Below, piece after piece: positions 1-7,745 of a stretch of DNA of 64,000 nt. The notes beneath the pieces were generated by a model. That model did no database searches and had not been told where the DNA came from. It saw nothing but the letters and a program-made list of their open reading frames with translations. Both the position numbers and the translations under genes were made by a program. The DNA comes from Micromonospora zingiberis (GTDB taxonomy: Bacteria; Actinomycetota; Actinomycetes; Mycobacteriales; Micromonosporaceae). The stretch's first letter is position 1; each line of letters begins with the position of its first letter. The DNA is taken from assembly GCF_004331455.1 (NCBI RefSeq), contig NZ_SJJR01000021.1, forward strand, positions 42,416 to 106,415, given 5' to 3'.

Positions 1-945
1 GGCCGCCGCCGGGGCGAGCCTGTCGACATCGACGTCCTCCGGCAGCTCGACCCAGAGGAAGTAGCCGCCGTCCGGCTCCACGAAACGGGCCTCGGGAATG
101 TGCCGGCGCAGCGACTCGGCCAGCACCCGCGCCCGTTCGCCGAGCGCCGCCCGGACCGTTTCGATCGACCGCTCGATGTCACCGGAGACGCAGAACTGGT
201 GCACGATCGCCTCGGACACCATGCCCGGTGCGATGTAGAGGCTCGTGGCCTTCTTCGCGATGTCGGCGATCAGGTCCGCCGGGCCGATCAGGTAGCCCAC
301 CCGTACCCCCGGGCAGACCGTCTTGGTGAAGCTGGAGGCGTGCACCACGACGTCACGGGTGTCCATCGACAGCATCGACGGCAGCGGCTCGCCACGGAAC
401 CGGATGTCGGCGTACGGGTCGTCCTCGAAGATGATGAAGCCGTACTCCTTGGCCAACTCCAGCAGCTCACGGCGCTTGTCCAGGGAGAGCGTCACGCCCG
501 CCGGGTTCTGGTAGTTCGGGATGACGTGCGCCAGCCGTGGACGCACCCCGGACTCCAGCAACTTGCGCAACTCGGCGGTGTCCAGGCCGTCCGGCTGGAC
601 GGTGACCCCGTGCAACTCGCTGCCCATCCGCTGAAGGTTGAGCAGGGTGCGGTCGTAGGTCGGCCGCTCCACCACCACGGCGTCACCCGGACGCACCAGG
701 TGGTCGAAGAGGAACGCGTCGGCCTGCAACGAACCGTTGGTGATCAACACCTGGTCGGCCTCGACCCCGTGCTTCTCGGCGATCCACTTGCGCAGCGGAA
801 GGTAGCCGACGGAGGTGCCGTACGCGGTCACCCCGGCGGGATCGGCGTCGAAGGCGCGGACGGCGGCGGCCTTGAGCCCTTCGACATCGACGATGTCCAG
901 CGAAGGCGCGCCACGGGCGAAGGAGATCAGCTGCTCGGCGGTCAT
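1..945 (-). CDS. PLP-dependent aminotransferase (class I/II, LysN-like), 3' end missing
   Basis: Starts at the ATG at 943-945 and stays open for 315 codons to the left edge, so the C-terminus is missing. Fold-type I aminotransferase hallmarks are visible: NYQNP near residue 144, EDDPY near 174, and SFTKTVCPG with the likely PLP-binding lysine near 208, followed by RVGYL. The SFTK...PG and EDDPY pattern is typical of the 2-aminoadipate/aromatic aminotransferase group (family knowledge). It should transfer an amino group between an amino acid and a 2-oxoacid in the cytoplasm. It lies 130 nt downstream of the SnoaL-like gene on the same strand and may be co-transcribed. The exact substrate cannot be told. 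Confidence 0.9.
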   Translation of the reverse strand, partial: MTAEQLISFARGAPSLDIVDVEGLKAAAVRAFDADPAGVTAYGTSVGYLPLRKWIAEKHGVEADQVLITNGSLQADAFLFDHLVRPGDAVVVERPTYDRTLLNLQRMGSELHGVTVQPDGLDTAELRKLLESGVRPRLAHVIPNYQNPAGVTLSLDKRRELLELAKEYGFIIFEDDPYADIRFRGEPLPSMLSMDTRDVVVHASSFTKTVCPGVRVGYLIGPADLIADIAKKATSLYIAPGMVSEAIVHQFCVSGDIERSIETVRAALGERARVLAESLRRHIPEARFVEPDGGYFLWVELPEDVDVDRLAPAAA

Positions 946-1075
946 GGCTGTTCAGCGTACGTGCGCTGGTGGGGCGTACGCGGACGGCACGGCGATGTCC
1001 GCATCCTGAGCCACCGGGTCGGGTGAGCAGAACCGCCCGGGGAGTCGGCAGGTGCCAGCCGGACGGCGGAGCAGG

Positions 1076-1600
1076 TCAGGCGGCGGCGGACGCGGCCCGC
1101 CCGGGCCAGGCCAGTTCCGGGCCGGCGAACACCGGCCCGCTGTCCGGCGCCGAGCCCACGGATGCCAGCTGCGCCTGCCGGGACAGCCCCGCCACGTGCA
1201 GCCCGAGCGAGGTGACCAGGTTTCCCCAGTCGAAGTAGGACCGCCAGGTGACGATCCGGGTCCGCCGCACCCGGACCATGTCCACCACCTCCCAGGAGAC
1301 GGTGCGTCCGGTCGGCGCGACGGTGCCGAACGGAGTGTGCAGCACCCCGTTGTGGGTGCCGGTGAGCCGCTGCTCGACCGCTGCCCCGCCGGCCGTGCGG
1401 ACCGCACCGAGTGGATCGACCCGCAGGTCGGGAAAGGCACCCGTCCAGGTACGCAGCAGGGCCGGCAACTCGGTCGGGCGCACCGTCACACCGGGCATGG
1501 CATAGCTGCCGTCCGTCGCGTACAGCTCGGGCAGGCGGGCCACGTCCCGCCGCAGCAGCATCGCGTACTGCAACTCGATCAACCGGTCCGCGCCGCGCAT
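1076..1600 (-). CDS. SnoaL-like / NTF2-fold ester cyclase family protein
   Basis: I place the start at the ATG at 1598-1600 because GGAGG precedes it by 5 nt; the frame is open further upstream but without a good start signal. The 174-aa product has the small alpha+beta barrel pattern of SnoaL-like polyketide cyclases and NTF2-fold proteins: an N-terminal helix (LIELQYAMLLRRD), then YATDGSYAMPG, FPDLRVDPLG, GTHNGVLH and VSWEVVDMVRVR strands. Known members include cyclases, isomerases and binding-only proteins, so the reaction is uncertain. The C-terminus is Ala-rich and probably disordered. It is divergent from the NUDIX gene, with 179 nt between them. Confidence 0.75.
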   Translation of the reverse strand: MRGADRLIELQYAMLLRRDVARLPELYATDGSYAMPGVTVRPTELPALLRTWTGAFPDLRVDPLGAVRTAGGAAVEQRLTGTHNGVLHTPFGTVAPTGRTVSWEVVDMVRVRRTRIVTWRSYFDWGNLVTSLGLHVAGLSRQAQLASVGSAPDSGPVFAGPELAWPGRAASAAA

Positions 1601-1779
1601 CCTGGCCTCCCCGCCGGCCCGGTCGGCCCACGCCGGCAGCGAATCCTTACCCTCCGGCCCGCCCCGCCACACCGACAACCGTCCGCGATGTGCCGTTTCG
1701 CCCGCCCGCCAGCCCGACGACCGGCCGGATCGGACCGGCAGCGCATCGGCAACTGGTGGGCGGCGGCTACTGTTTGCGG

Positions 1780-2229
1780 GTGCCCACCGAGCCGCTGCGC
1801 TGCGCCGGAGCGCTGATCGTCGATCCCGAGGGACGCCTCTTCTTCCAGCGCCGCTCGCCGGACCGGCGCCTCTTCCCCAACTGCTGGGACATCGTCGGCG
1901 GCCACCTCGAACCGGGCGAGACCGTCGAGGCGGCCCTGCGCCGGGAGGTCACCGAGGAAACCGGCTGGCGGGTGACGGAGATCCTCGGCCAGGTCGGCGA
2001 ATACCGTTACGTCGGCGACGACGGCCTGACCCGGATCGAGTCCGACTGGCTGGTCCGGGTCGACGGTGACCTGGCCGCGCCGGTGCTGGAGGCGGGCAAG
2101 CACACCGAGTACCGCTGGCTCGGCCCCGACGACATCGACCTGCTGGACGAGCACCGCCACGTCAACGACGGCCTGATCCGCCAGATCGCGGAGCGGGCCT
2201 TCGCCGTGCTGCGGTCGACACCTTCGTGA
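1780..2229 (+). CDS. NUDIX hydrolase
   Basis: Start chosen at the GTG at 1780, which gives the normal 149-aa length; the open frame further upstream is the antisense of the SnoaL-like gene. A complete Nudix box is present near residues 40-62: GHLEPGE, seven residues, then REVTEETGW, matching Gx5Ex7REUxEExGU. Members hydrolyse nucleoside diphosphates linked to another moiety, using Mg bound by the box glutamates. The sequence FFQRRSPDRRLFPNCWD before the box resembles 8-oxo-dGTP/IPP-isomerase-like Nudix proteins, but the substrate is not determined. It overlaps the next gene by 4 nt (GTGA), suggesting translational coupling. Confidence 0.9.
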   Translation: MPTEPLRCAGALIVDPEGRLFFQRRSPDRRLFPNCWDIVGGHLEPGETVEAALRREVTEETGWRVTEILGQVGEYRYVGDDGLTRIESDWLVRVDGDLAAPVLEAGKHTEYRWLGPDDIDLLDEHRHVNDGLIRQIAERAFAVLRSTPS

Positions 2230-2996
2230 GCGACAGCGTCGGGCTGGCTCCACACCGGTACGCCGCACTGATCGCGCCCGCCATCGACCGGGTCTGCGTC
2301 GCGGCGATGCAGGCCGGCCTGGACGGGGGCGGGGCCGAACTGAGTCAGCGGTACGGCGGCCAGGCAGCCACCGGCTTCCTGGTGGAGTTGCGTACCCGGC
2401 TGGCCGCACCGGGCGGCACGGTCGACGCACCGGGGTTCGCCGCCGTCACCCGGTACCGCGAGCCGACCGCCTGTCGTCGGGCCGTGGACCGGCACGTCGC
2501 GTACGGCATGATCCACCGACGGTCGGACGGCACGCTGGCCGCCACCGACCGTGGCGCGGCCTTCCTCGCCGAGCTGTACCAGGTGCACGCCGAGGTGACC
2601 GAGGAACTCTGGGCCGGGCACGAGGACCGGGTGCGCCGGCTCGCCGCAACGGCCGGCCGGCTGGTGGCCGCCGCGTCGACCGCTGCGGCCGGCGACGGGC
2701 CCGGCGGCGGCTCCGCCTTCACCGCGCTCGCTCCGCCGTACGAACCCGACGGCACTGCGCCCGGCGTGCTGCTGCTCAACCGGCTCAGCGCGCTGCGGCA
2801 CCACCGGTCCGACGCGCACGCCGCCGCGTGGACCGCGGCCGGCCACACCGCCGAGAGCATCGCCGAGCTGGCCGACGGTGCCCAATGGCGGGCCATCGAG
2901 CTGGAAACCGACCGGCGGGTGGCGGGCCCGTACGCCGCGCTGACCGCAGCACAGCGACTGGACCTGCTCGCCGACCTGGCCGCGCTGCCCGGCTGA
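2226..2996 (+). CDS. SCO6745/SalK-like actinobacterial protein with winged-helix features
   Basis: GTG at 2226 overlaps the NUDIX stop (GTGA). The 256-aa protein begins with a helical segment, followed by a winged-helix-like stretch (YGMIHRRSDGTLAATDRGAAFLAELYQ). The C-terminal half carries LNRLSALRHHRSDAHAAAW. That motif recalls the actinobacterial SCO6745/SalK group, a family without firm biochemical function. No signal peptide or membrane segment is seen. Coupling to the NUDIX gene suggests a shared role in nucleotide or metabolite housekeeping, but that is inference only. Confidence 0.6.
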   Translation: MSDSVGLAPHRYAALIAPAIDRVCVAAMQAGLDGGGAELSQRYGGQAATGFLVELRTRLAAPGGTVDAPGFAAVTRYREPTACRRAVDRHVAYGMIHRRSDGTLAATDRGAAFLAELYQVHAEVTEELWAGHEDRVRRLAATAGRLVAAASTAAAGDGPGGGSAFTALAPPYEPDGTAPGVLLLNRLSALRHHRSDAHAAAWTAAGHTAESIAELADGAQWRAIELETDRRVAGPYAALTAAQRLDLLADLAALPG

Positions 2997-3034
2997 CCCC
3001 ACAGCGGCCCGACCGACGGCGCTATCCTCCTCCG

Positions 3035-3799
3035 GTGAACGCCGTGAAAACAGAAACTGATGCCGGCATGGTCGGAATGGTGCTGGCAGCTGGCGCGGGT
3101 CGCCGGCTACGCCCGTACACCGACACCCTGCCCAAGGCCCTGGTGCCGGTGGATGGCGAGATCACCATCCTCGACATCGCGCTGCGCAACCTGGCCGAGG
3201 TGGGGCTGACGGAGATCGTGGTGGTGGTCGGCTACGCCGCGGACGCCGTCCGGGAGCGCCAGGCCGAGCTGGAGCAGCGGTACGGCGTCACGATCACCCT
3301 CGTGCACAACGACAAGGCCGAGGAGTGGAACAACGCCTACTCGCTCTGGCTGGCCCGCGACTGGTTCGCCCGGGGCGTACTGCTGGTCAACGGCGACACC
3401 GTGCACCCGGTGAGCGTGGAGAAGACCCTGCTGGCCGAGCGTGGCCCGGGCATCCTGCTCGCGATCGACACGATCAAGAAACTGGCCGAGGAGGAGATGA
3501 AGACCACCTTCGACGCCGCCGGCCAGCTCACCCGGATCACCAAGCTGATGGAGCCGGCCGAGGCGTACGGCGAGTACATCGGAGCGACGTTGATCGAGCC
3601 GCAGGTGGCCGCGGCGCTCGCCGACGCGCTGGAGGCGACCTGGCAGCGCGACCCGAACCTCTACTACGAGGACGGGTACCAGGAGTTCGCCGACCGTGGC
3701 GGCGAGGTGCGGGCCGCCCCGATCGGTGACGTCGCCTGGGTCGAGGTCGACAACCACGACGACCTGGCGCGGGCTCGGGAGATCGCGTGCCACTGCTAG
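3035..3799 (+). CDS. Nucleotidyltransferase (choline-phosphate/sugar-phosphate cytidylyltransferase-like)
   Basis: The N-terminal signature MVLAAGAGRRLRPYTDTLPK is the NTP-binding loop of the nucleotidyltransferase fold, followed by KALVPVDG and, further on, LLVNGDTVHP (metal-binding aspartate). In length and order it resembles LicC-type and inositol-1-phosphate cytidylyltransferases. GTG at 3035 is used as start; GTG 3044 or ATG 3068 are alternatives. It overlaps the next gene by 13 nt. With a glycerol-1-phosphate dehydrogenase homologue and a CDP-alcohol phosphotransferase directly downstream, the simplest reading is that it makes the CDP-alcohol, possibly CDP-glycerol of sn-1 configuration. 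Choline, inositol or another polyol phosphate remain possible. Confidence 0.85.
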   Translation: MNAVKTETDAGMVGMVLAAGAGRRLRPYTDTLPKALVPVDGEITILDIALRNLAEVGLTEIVVVVGYAADAVRERQAELEQRYGVTITLVHNDKAEEWNNAYSLWLARDWFARGVLLVNGDTVHPVSVEKTLLAERGPGILLAIDTIKKLAEEEMKTTFDAAGQLTRITKLMEPAEAYGEYIGATLIEPQVAAALADALEATWQRDPNLYYEDGYQEFADRGGEVRAAPIGDVAWVEVDNHDDLARAREIACHC

Positions 3800-4854
3800 C
3801 CCGTACCGTCACCACCCCGCTGGCGATCGAGGTCCGCCGGGGTGCGGTGGCGGACCTCGGCGCGCTGCTGGCCGACCGGCGGATCTCCGGCGGCGGCGAC
3901 GTCGCGGTGGTGGTCGGCCCCGGGCAGGGCGAGAAGATCGCCGAGCTGTGCCAGCCCTCGCTCGGCTCGGCCGACATCTTCACGGTCAGCGGCGGCAGCG
4001 TCGACTCGGCCAACGAGCTGGGCGACCAACTCCGCCGCCGGCACTACGACGCGGTGGTCGGCATCGGTGGCGGCAAAACCATCGACACGGCCAAGTACGC
4101 CGCCACCCGCTACGGCATCCCGATGGTCACCGTGGCGACCAGCCTCGCCAACGACGGCATCGCCTCTCCGGTGGCGTCGCTGACCCACGAGGGCGGCAAG
4201 GGGTCGTACGGCGTACACATCCCGATCGCCGTCCTGGTCGATCTCGACTTCGTGGAGAACGGGCCGGACCGGCAGACCCAGGCCGGCATCGGCGACGCGG
4301 TGAGCAACCTGAGCGCCTGCGCCGACTGGGAACTGGCCCACGAGGTACGCGACGAGCCGATCGACGGACTCGCCGTGACGCTGGCCCGGACCGGGGCGGA
4401 GGCCCTGGTCAACCACCCCGGCAAGATCACCGATGACGCCTTCCTGACCACGCTGGCCGAGGCGCTGATCCTGGGCGGCATCTCGATGTCGATCTGCGGC
4501 TCCAGCCGGCCGGCCAGCGGCGGCGACCACGAGATCTCGCACGCCATCGACCACCTCTACCCGGGCACCGGCTCACACGGCGAGCAGGTCGGCCTGGGCG
4601 CGCTGTTCTGCACGTTCCTCCGTGGCGACCTGGAGCGGTTCGGCCAGTTGGCCCGCTGCCTGCACCGGCACGGCCTCTCCACCCGGCCGGGCGATCTCGG
4701 CCTCACCGACGAGCAGTTCGTCGAGGCGGTGGCCTTCGCGCCGCGTACCCGACCGGACCGCTACACGATCCTCGAACACCTCGCGCTGTCCGCTGACGAC
4801 GTCCGGACCCGGCTGGGAGACTACGTTGACGCCCTCCGTGAGCACCTTGGCTGA
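3787..4854 (+). CDS. sn-glycerol-1-phosphate dehydrogenase-like (EgsA/AraM family) NAD(P)H-dependent dehydrogenase
   Basis: 355 aa from the GTG at 3787. The motifs GIGGGKTIDTAKY, TSLANDGIASPVASL, SSRPASGGDHEISHAIDHL and HGEQVGLG follow the EgsA/AraM signature (GGGK..D.AKY, S.DGIASP.ASL, SRPASG.EH..SH..D, HGEQVG), including the metal-binding Asp and His positions. The family reduces dihydroxyacetone phosphate to sn-glycerol-1-phosphate, the stereoisomer used in archaeal lipids and in Bacillus AraM/PcrB (family knowledge). It overlaps the nucleotidyltransferase by 13 nt and the CDP-alcohol phosphotransferase by 17-29 nt. No GGGP-synthase-like gene is in the window, so the product probably goes to a CDP-activated compound instead. 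A related cyclitol-type substrate is possible. Confidence 0.85.
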   Translation: MPLLARTVTTPLAIEVRRGAVADLGALLADRRISGGGDVAVVVGPGQGEKIAELCQPSLGSADIFTVSGGSVDSANELGDQLRRRHYDAVVGIGGGKTIDTAKYAATRYGIPMVTVATSLANDGIASPVASLTHEGGKGSYGVHIPIAVLVDLDFVENGPDRQTQAGIGDAVSNLSACADWELAHEVRDEPIDGLAVTLARTGAEALVNHPGKITDDAFLTTLAEALILGGISMSICGSSRPASGGDHEISHAIDHLYPGTGSHGEQVGLGALFCTFLRGDLERFGQLARCLHRHGLSTRPGDLGLTDEQFVEAVAFAPRTRPDRYTILEHLALSADDVRTRLGDYVDALREHLG

Positions 4855-5551
4855 GCCATCCCACCCCACGGTCGCCGACTTCCACCGGGTGAACCGGGGC
4901 GGTGGCCTGTTCAGTGAGTCGATCAGCCAGTGGATCGGCGCGGTCTTCGCGCTGGTCGCCCAGCGGCTCGGGCTCCGGCCGACCGCGTTGACCATCACCA
5001 ACCTGGTGCTGGGGCTGGCCACCTCGGTGACCGTGGTCGCCCTCGCCGGCCCGGTCGCGGCGGGCGAGGTGCCGGCCTGGGTGGTCGGGCTGCTCGCCCT
5101 GGTCGGCTGGCAGATCGCGTACGCCCTGGACTGCGCCGACGGCCAACTGGCCCGGGTGACCGGGCAGGGCAGCGCGGCCGGCGCCCGGGTCGACGTGCTC
5201 TGTGACGTGGCCGCCCAGATCGCCCTGGTGGCCGCCCTGTCCGCCACCGCCGTCGCGCAGCGCCCCTCGACGCCGACCTGGCTGGTGGCCGCCTTCGCGG
5301 GCACCTGGATGGTCAACCTGGTCACCTCGGTGATGCAGTCCGGCCCGAACGCGGCCAGCATGGTCACCTCCACGTCCCTGCCGGTACGCCTGGTGAAGCT
5401 GGTCCGCGACTACGGCGCAGTGATCTTCGTGGCCGCCCTGATCCTGGCGGTAGCCCCGGCGCTGGCTTTCTGGGCGATCATCGCGTTCACGATCGTGAAC
5501 GGCGGCTTCCTCCTCGCCAGCATCGCCTTCTCCGCCCGCGCCAGCTTGTAA
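4826..5551 (+). CDS. CDP-alcohol phosphatidyltransferase family membrane enzyme
   Basis: The full catalytic motif Dx2DGx2ARx8Gx3Dx3D is present (DCADGQLAR through GARVDVLCD), so metal binding and catalysis look intact. Five to six hydrophobic segments surround it. Family members displace CMP from a CDP-alcohol with a second alcohol or phosphate at the membrane. TTG 4826 is preferred because GGGAGA lies 5 nt upstream; GTG 4838 is the alternative. The TAA stop at 5549-5551 is fused to a copy of the 51-bp dispersed element. As last gene of the cassette it likely uses the CDP-alcohol made by the first two enzymes; the acceptor is unknown. Confidence 0.88.
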   Translation: MTPSVSTLAEPSHPTVADFHRVNRGGGLFSESISQWIGAVFALVAQRLGLRPTALTITNLVLGLATSVTVVALAGPVAAGEVPAWVVGLLALVGWQIAYALDCADGQLARVTGQGSAAGARVDVLCDVAAQIALVAALSATAVAQRPSTPTWLVAAFAGTWMVNLVTSVMQSGPNAASMVTSTSLPVRLVKLVRDYGAVIFVAALILAVAPALAFWAIIAFTIVNGGFLLASIAFSARASL

Positions 5552-5601
5552 GGAAGGGCACCTTATTAACGCCTCGTGCATAGGAAGGGCCCCCTATTAA
5601 C
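5551..5601 (-). repeat. 51-bp composite dispersed element, copy 1
   Basis: Two 20-nt halves, read on the minus strand as GTTAATAGGGGGCCCTTCCT and GTTAATAAGGTGCCCTTCCT, are separated by an 11-nt linker ending AGGC, period 31 nt. Its edge merges with the TAA stop codon of the upstream gene. Each half has a near-palindromic GGGCCC core, so it could act in transcript termination or as a protein-binding site. Confidence 0.85.
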
Positions 5602-5676
5602 ACGCGGCAAGCAGCAGCACCCCACCCCACCCGCCCCCACCTGGACATTCCCTGCCTCAACACATCTGCCTATACC

Positions 5677-5724
5677 AATCTTGGTACGAATAGGCCCTCA
5701 GAGGGGCATTTTCGTACCAAGATT
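5677..5724. repeat. REP-like hairpin, ATCTTGG family, copy 1
   Basis: Perfect 14-bp arms AATCTTGGTACGAA (5677-5690) and its complement (5711-5724), with an inner GGCCCTC/GAGGGGC stem that nearly closes the loop. A related element with the same tip and inner GGCCCC stem lies at 39442-39493, suggesting a dispersed palindromic repeat family. Confidence 0.8.
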
Positions 5725-5838
5725 CGCAGGGACATCGCGGCCGGCTCGGAAGCGATGTTCCCGTCCGACGTCGATCGCCTGATCACCATCACCAACTCCG
5801 TTCGAAATGAGTGCGGTGACTTAGCGAGGTGATCGACT

Positions 5839-5897
5839 GCGTTCCGCCGGAATGGCGGTATCCGGGCGGGCGGGACACCCGCATTCCGGCGGAACGC
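5839..5897. repeat. Perfect 16-bp inverted repeat
   Basis: Arms GCGTTCCGCCGGAATG (5839-5854) and exact complement (5882-5897) around a 27-nt GC-rich loop. It sits 46 nt beyond the 3' end of the glycosyltransferase gene and may terminate transcription from it, though no T-tract follows. Confidence 0.7.
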
Positions 5898-5942
5898 GTC
5901 GAGGCCGCAGGCTCGTGCACCTCCGGCCGGCGTCGGAGTTGA

Positions 5943-7721
5943 TCAGGAACGGGACAGGTCCGCGTAGACGGCGAGGAGTTGCTTGGTGACCACGTCGGGG
6001 TGGAAGACTCGCTCGTAGCGGGACCGGGCGGAGGCGGAGAGTGCGGCGGCACCGGCTGCGGCCAGCGGCAGCGCGGCGGCGAGCGCCGCCGGGTCGGGCG
6101 GCACCACCCAACCGGCCTCACCAGCCTGGATCCCGGCCGGCAGAGCACCCGCTTCGGACGCCCCGCCCAGCCCGGCCAACCCACCCGCACCACCCAGCCC
6201 GTCCCGACCAGCCAGGCCACCCGCACCACCCAGCCCGTCCCGACCAGCCAGGCCACCAGGACCACCCAGCCCGTCCCGACCGGCGAGGCCATCGGCACCG
6301 CTCAGCCCGTCTCGACCGGCCAACCCACCGGCACCGCCCAGCCCATCTCGACCGGCGAGGCCATCGGCACCGCTCAGCCCGTCTCGACCGGCCAACCCAC
6401 CGGCACCGCCCAGCCCATCTCGACCGGCGAGGCCATCGGCACCGCTCAGCCCGTCTCGACCGGCCAACCCACCCGGACTACCCAGGCCGCCAGGACCGGA
6501 CACGTCGCTGGGAGCAGACACGCCGCTGGGAGCAGACACGTCGCTGGGAGCGGGCACGCCGCTGGGAGCAGACACGTCGCTGGGAGCAGACACGTCGCTG
6601 GGAGCAGACACGCCGCTGGGAGCAGACACGCCGCTGGGAGCGGGCACGTCGCTGGGAGCGGCTGGGCCGCCGGGGCTGGGTGGGGCGGGGGCTGAGGCGA
6701 TCACGGCCGGGCCGGTGCCGGCGGGTTCGCGGGGGGTGTCCGCGCCGACCAGGTACGGGATGCCGCCCAGCGCCGTGCCGAGGACCGGACGGCCACTGGC
6801 CAACGCCTCGATGATCACGGTCGGGAGCACGTCGTGCCAGGTGGAGGTCGCCAGCACCACGGCGCTGGCGGCCAGCGCCTCCCGTACGCCGGCCCGGTCC
6901 AGTGGGCCGAGGAAGGTCACGTCGGCGCGCTCGGCCGCCGCCGCCTCGACCAGCGGACGCAACTCGCCGTCACCGGCCACCCGCAGCGGCCCGAGCGCCC
7001 CGTCGGGGTGCCGGCGCCACGCCTCCAGCAGCAGGCCGAGCCCCTTCTCGGGGGAGAGTCGGCCGAGGAAGAGGAAACCCCGGCCGAGCGGCGTCGGGGT
7101 GCCCGGGTCGGGGATCCCGTTCGGTTTCACGACGATTCGAGAATCCGGGATGCCGTAGTCACGCAGATGGTCGGCGACGGCGCTGGTCAGGGCGATGAAC
7201 CGGTCCACCGACTTCCAGGTGCCCCGGTGTACGGCCAGGGTGGTGGCCATCAGCGCGCTCTGGGCCCGCGAGCCCCGGTAGCAGCGGTGCACCACCGCCG
7301 GCACGCCCAGCGCCCGCCCTCGGCAGTCCTGGCAGATCACGCCGTCCCGGAAGTAGAGCCCGGAGGAGCAGACCTGGCGGTAGTTGTGCACCGTCTGCAC
7401 CACGGGCACGCCGTGCCGGTGCGCGGTACGCACCACCCAGGGCGAGAGCAGCGGGTACGGGTTGTGCAGGTGCAACACGTCCGGCCGGTGCTCGGTGAGC
7501 AGCCGGGCCAACTCCTGCTGGGCCCGGGGCGCGTAGATCGGGGAGATCGGCAACAGCGCCTTCGCCGTCTTCGGCATCGACGGGATCTCGTCGGAGCTGC
7601 GCAGGAAGGGCAGCACCTCCACACCAGCGGCGGTGAGCTGGGCGATCTCCGCGTCGACGATGGTGTTCTCACCGGAGGGCTGAGCTTCCCGGTACCGGTT
7701 GTGCGCCACGACGATTCTCAC
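5943..7721 (-). CDS. GT4-family glycosyltransferase with ~200-residue tandem-repeat insertion
   Basis: 592 aa from GTG 7719-7721; the usual family length is near 380-420. The N-terminal GT-B domain shows HNYRQVCSSGLYFRDGVICQDC (about 112-134), a cysteine pattern seen in exopolysaccharide GT4 enzymes. The donor domain has FLFLGRLSPEKGL (216-228) and WHDVLPTVIIEALASGRPVLG (295-315). From about residue 329 to 533 the fold is interrupted by low-complexity sequence: a hexad block APSDVS/APSGVS (about 355-407) and a 12-residue block LAGRDGLSGADG/LAGRDGLGGAGG (about 418-515). It resumes at AGWVVPPDPAALA. It likely transfers a sugar from a nucleotide sugar to a surface glycan. The repeats are in-frame multiples of 3, so copy-number change would not break the gene. 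Confidence 0.88.
   Translation of the reverse strand: MRIVVAHNRYREAQPSGENTIVDAEIAQLTAAGVEVLPFLRSSDEIPSMPKTAKALLPISPIYAPRAQQELARLLTEHRPDVLHLHNPYPLLSPWVVRTAHRHGVPVVQTVHNYRQVCSSGLYFRDGVICQDCRGRALGVPAVVHRCYRGSRAQSALMATTLAVHRGTWKSVDRFIALTSAVADHLRDYGIPDSRIVVKPNGIPDPGTPTPLGRGFLFLGRLSPEKGLGLLLEAWRRHPDGALGPLRVAGDGELRPLVEAAAAERADVTFLGPLDRAGVREALAASAVVLATSTWHDVLPTVIIEALASGRPVLGTALGGIPYLVGADTPREPAGTGPAVIASAPAPPSPGGPAAPSDVPAPSGVSAPSGVSAPSDVSAPSDVSAPSGVPAPSDVSAPSGVSAPSDVSGPGGLGSPGGLAGRDGLSGADGLAGRDGLGGAGGLAGRDGLSGADGLAGRDGLGGAGGLAGRDGLSGADGLAGRDGLGGPGGLAGRDGLGGAGGLAGRDGLGGAGGLAGLGGASEAGALPAGIQAGEAGWVVPPDPAALAAALPLAAAGAAALSASARSRYERVFHPDVVTKQLLAVYADLSRS
6160..6475. repeat. 36-nt/72-nt in-frame tandem repeat inside the glycosyltransferase gene
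   Basis: Units of 36 nt encode 12-residue Gly/Asp-rich repeats. Between 6301 and 6473 the higher-order unit is 72 nt (two diverged 36-mers) repeated almost exactly, e.g. 6301-6372 and 6373-6444 followed by a partial copy. The higher identity there than at 6175-6300 suggests recent duplication. Confidence 0.9.
6500..6662. repeat. 18-nt in-frame tandem repeat inside the glycosyltransferase gene
   Basis: About nine copies of an 18-nt unit of the form ACACGTCGCTGGGAGCAG, with C/T and G/A variants, encode the hexad APSDVS/APSGVS on the minus strand. The unit is unrelated in sequence to the neighbouring 36-nt repeat, so two independent expansions occurred at the same point of the protein. Confidence 0.9.
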
Positions 7722-7745
7722 GGCAAAGAAGGCTACCGTTGGATG

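Larger units (their letters stand above)
5602..5942. other. Gene-free interval with two long inverted repeats
   Basis: About 340 nt between the cassette and the convergent glycosyltransferase gene, with no credible gene. It contains two perfect inverted repeats described separately (5677-5724 and 5839-5897). Base composition is somewhat more AT-rich at 5640-5730 than the flanking genes. Confidence 0.6.

Noticed and set aside
942..1631. Minus-strand 229-codon frame overlapping the SnoaL-like gene
   Set aside because: Shadow frame; the 1076-1600 frame has a ribosome site, normal composition and a recognisable fold.
5979..6814. Plus-strand repetitive frames (Thr/Gln- and Arg/His-rich) in the tandem-repeat region
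   Set aside because: They mirror the 18- and 36-nt repeats in other frames. The minus-strand frame carries the conserved glycosyltransferase domains on both sides of the repeat, so that is the coding frame.
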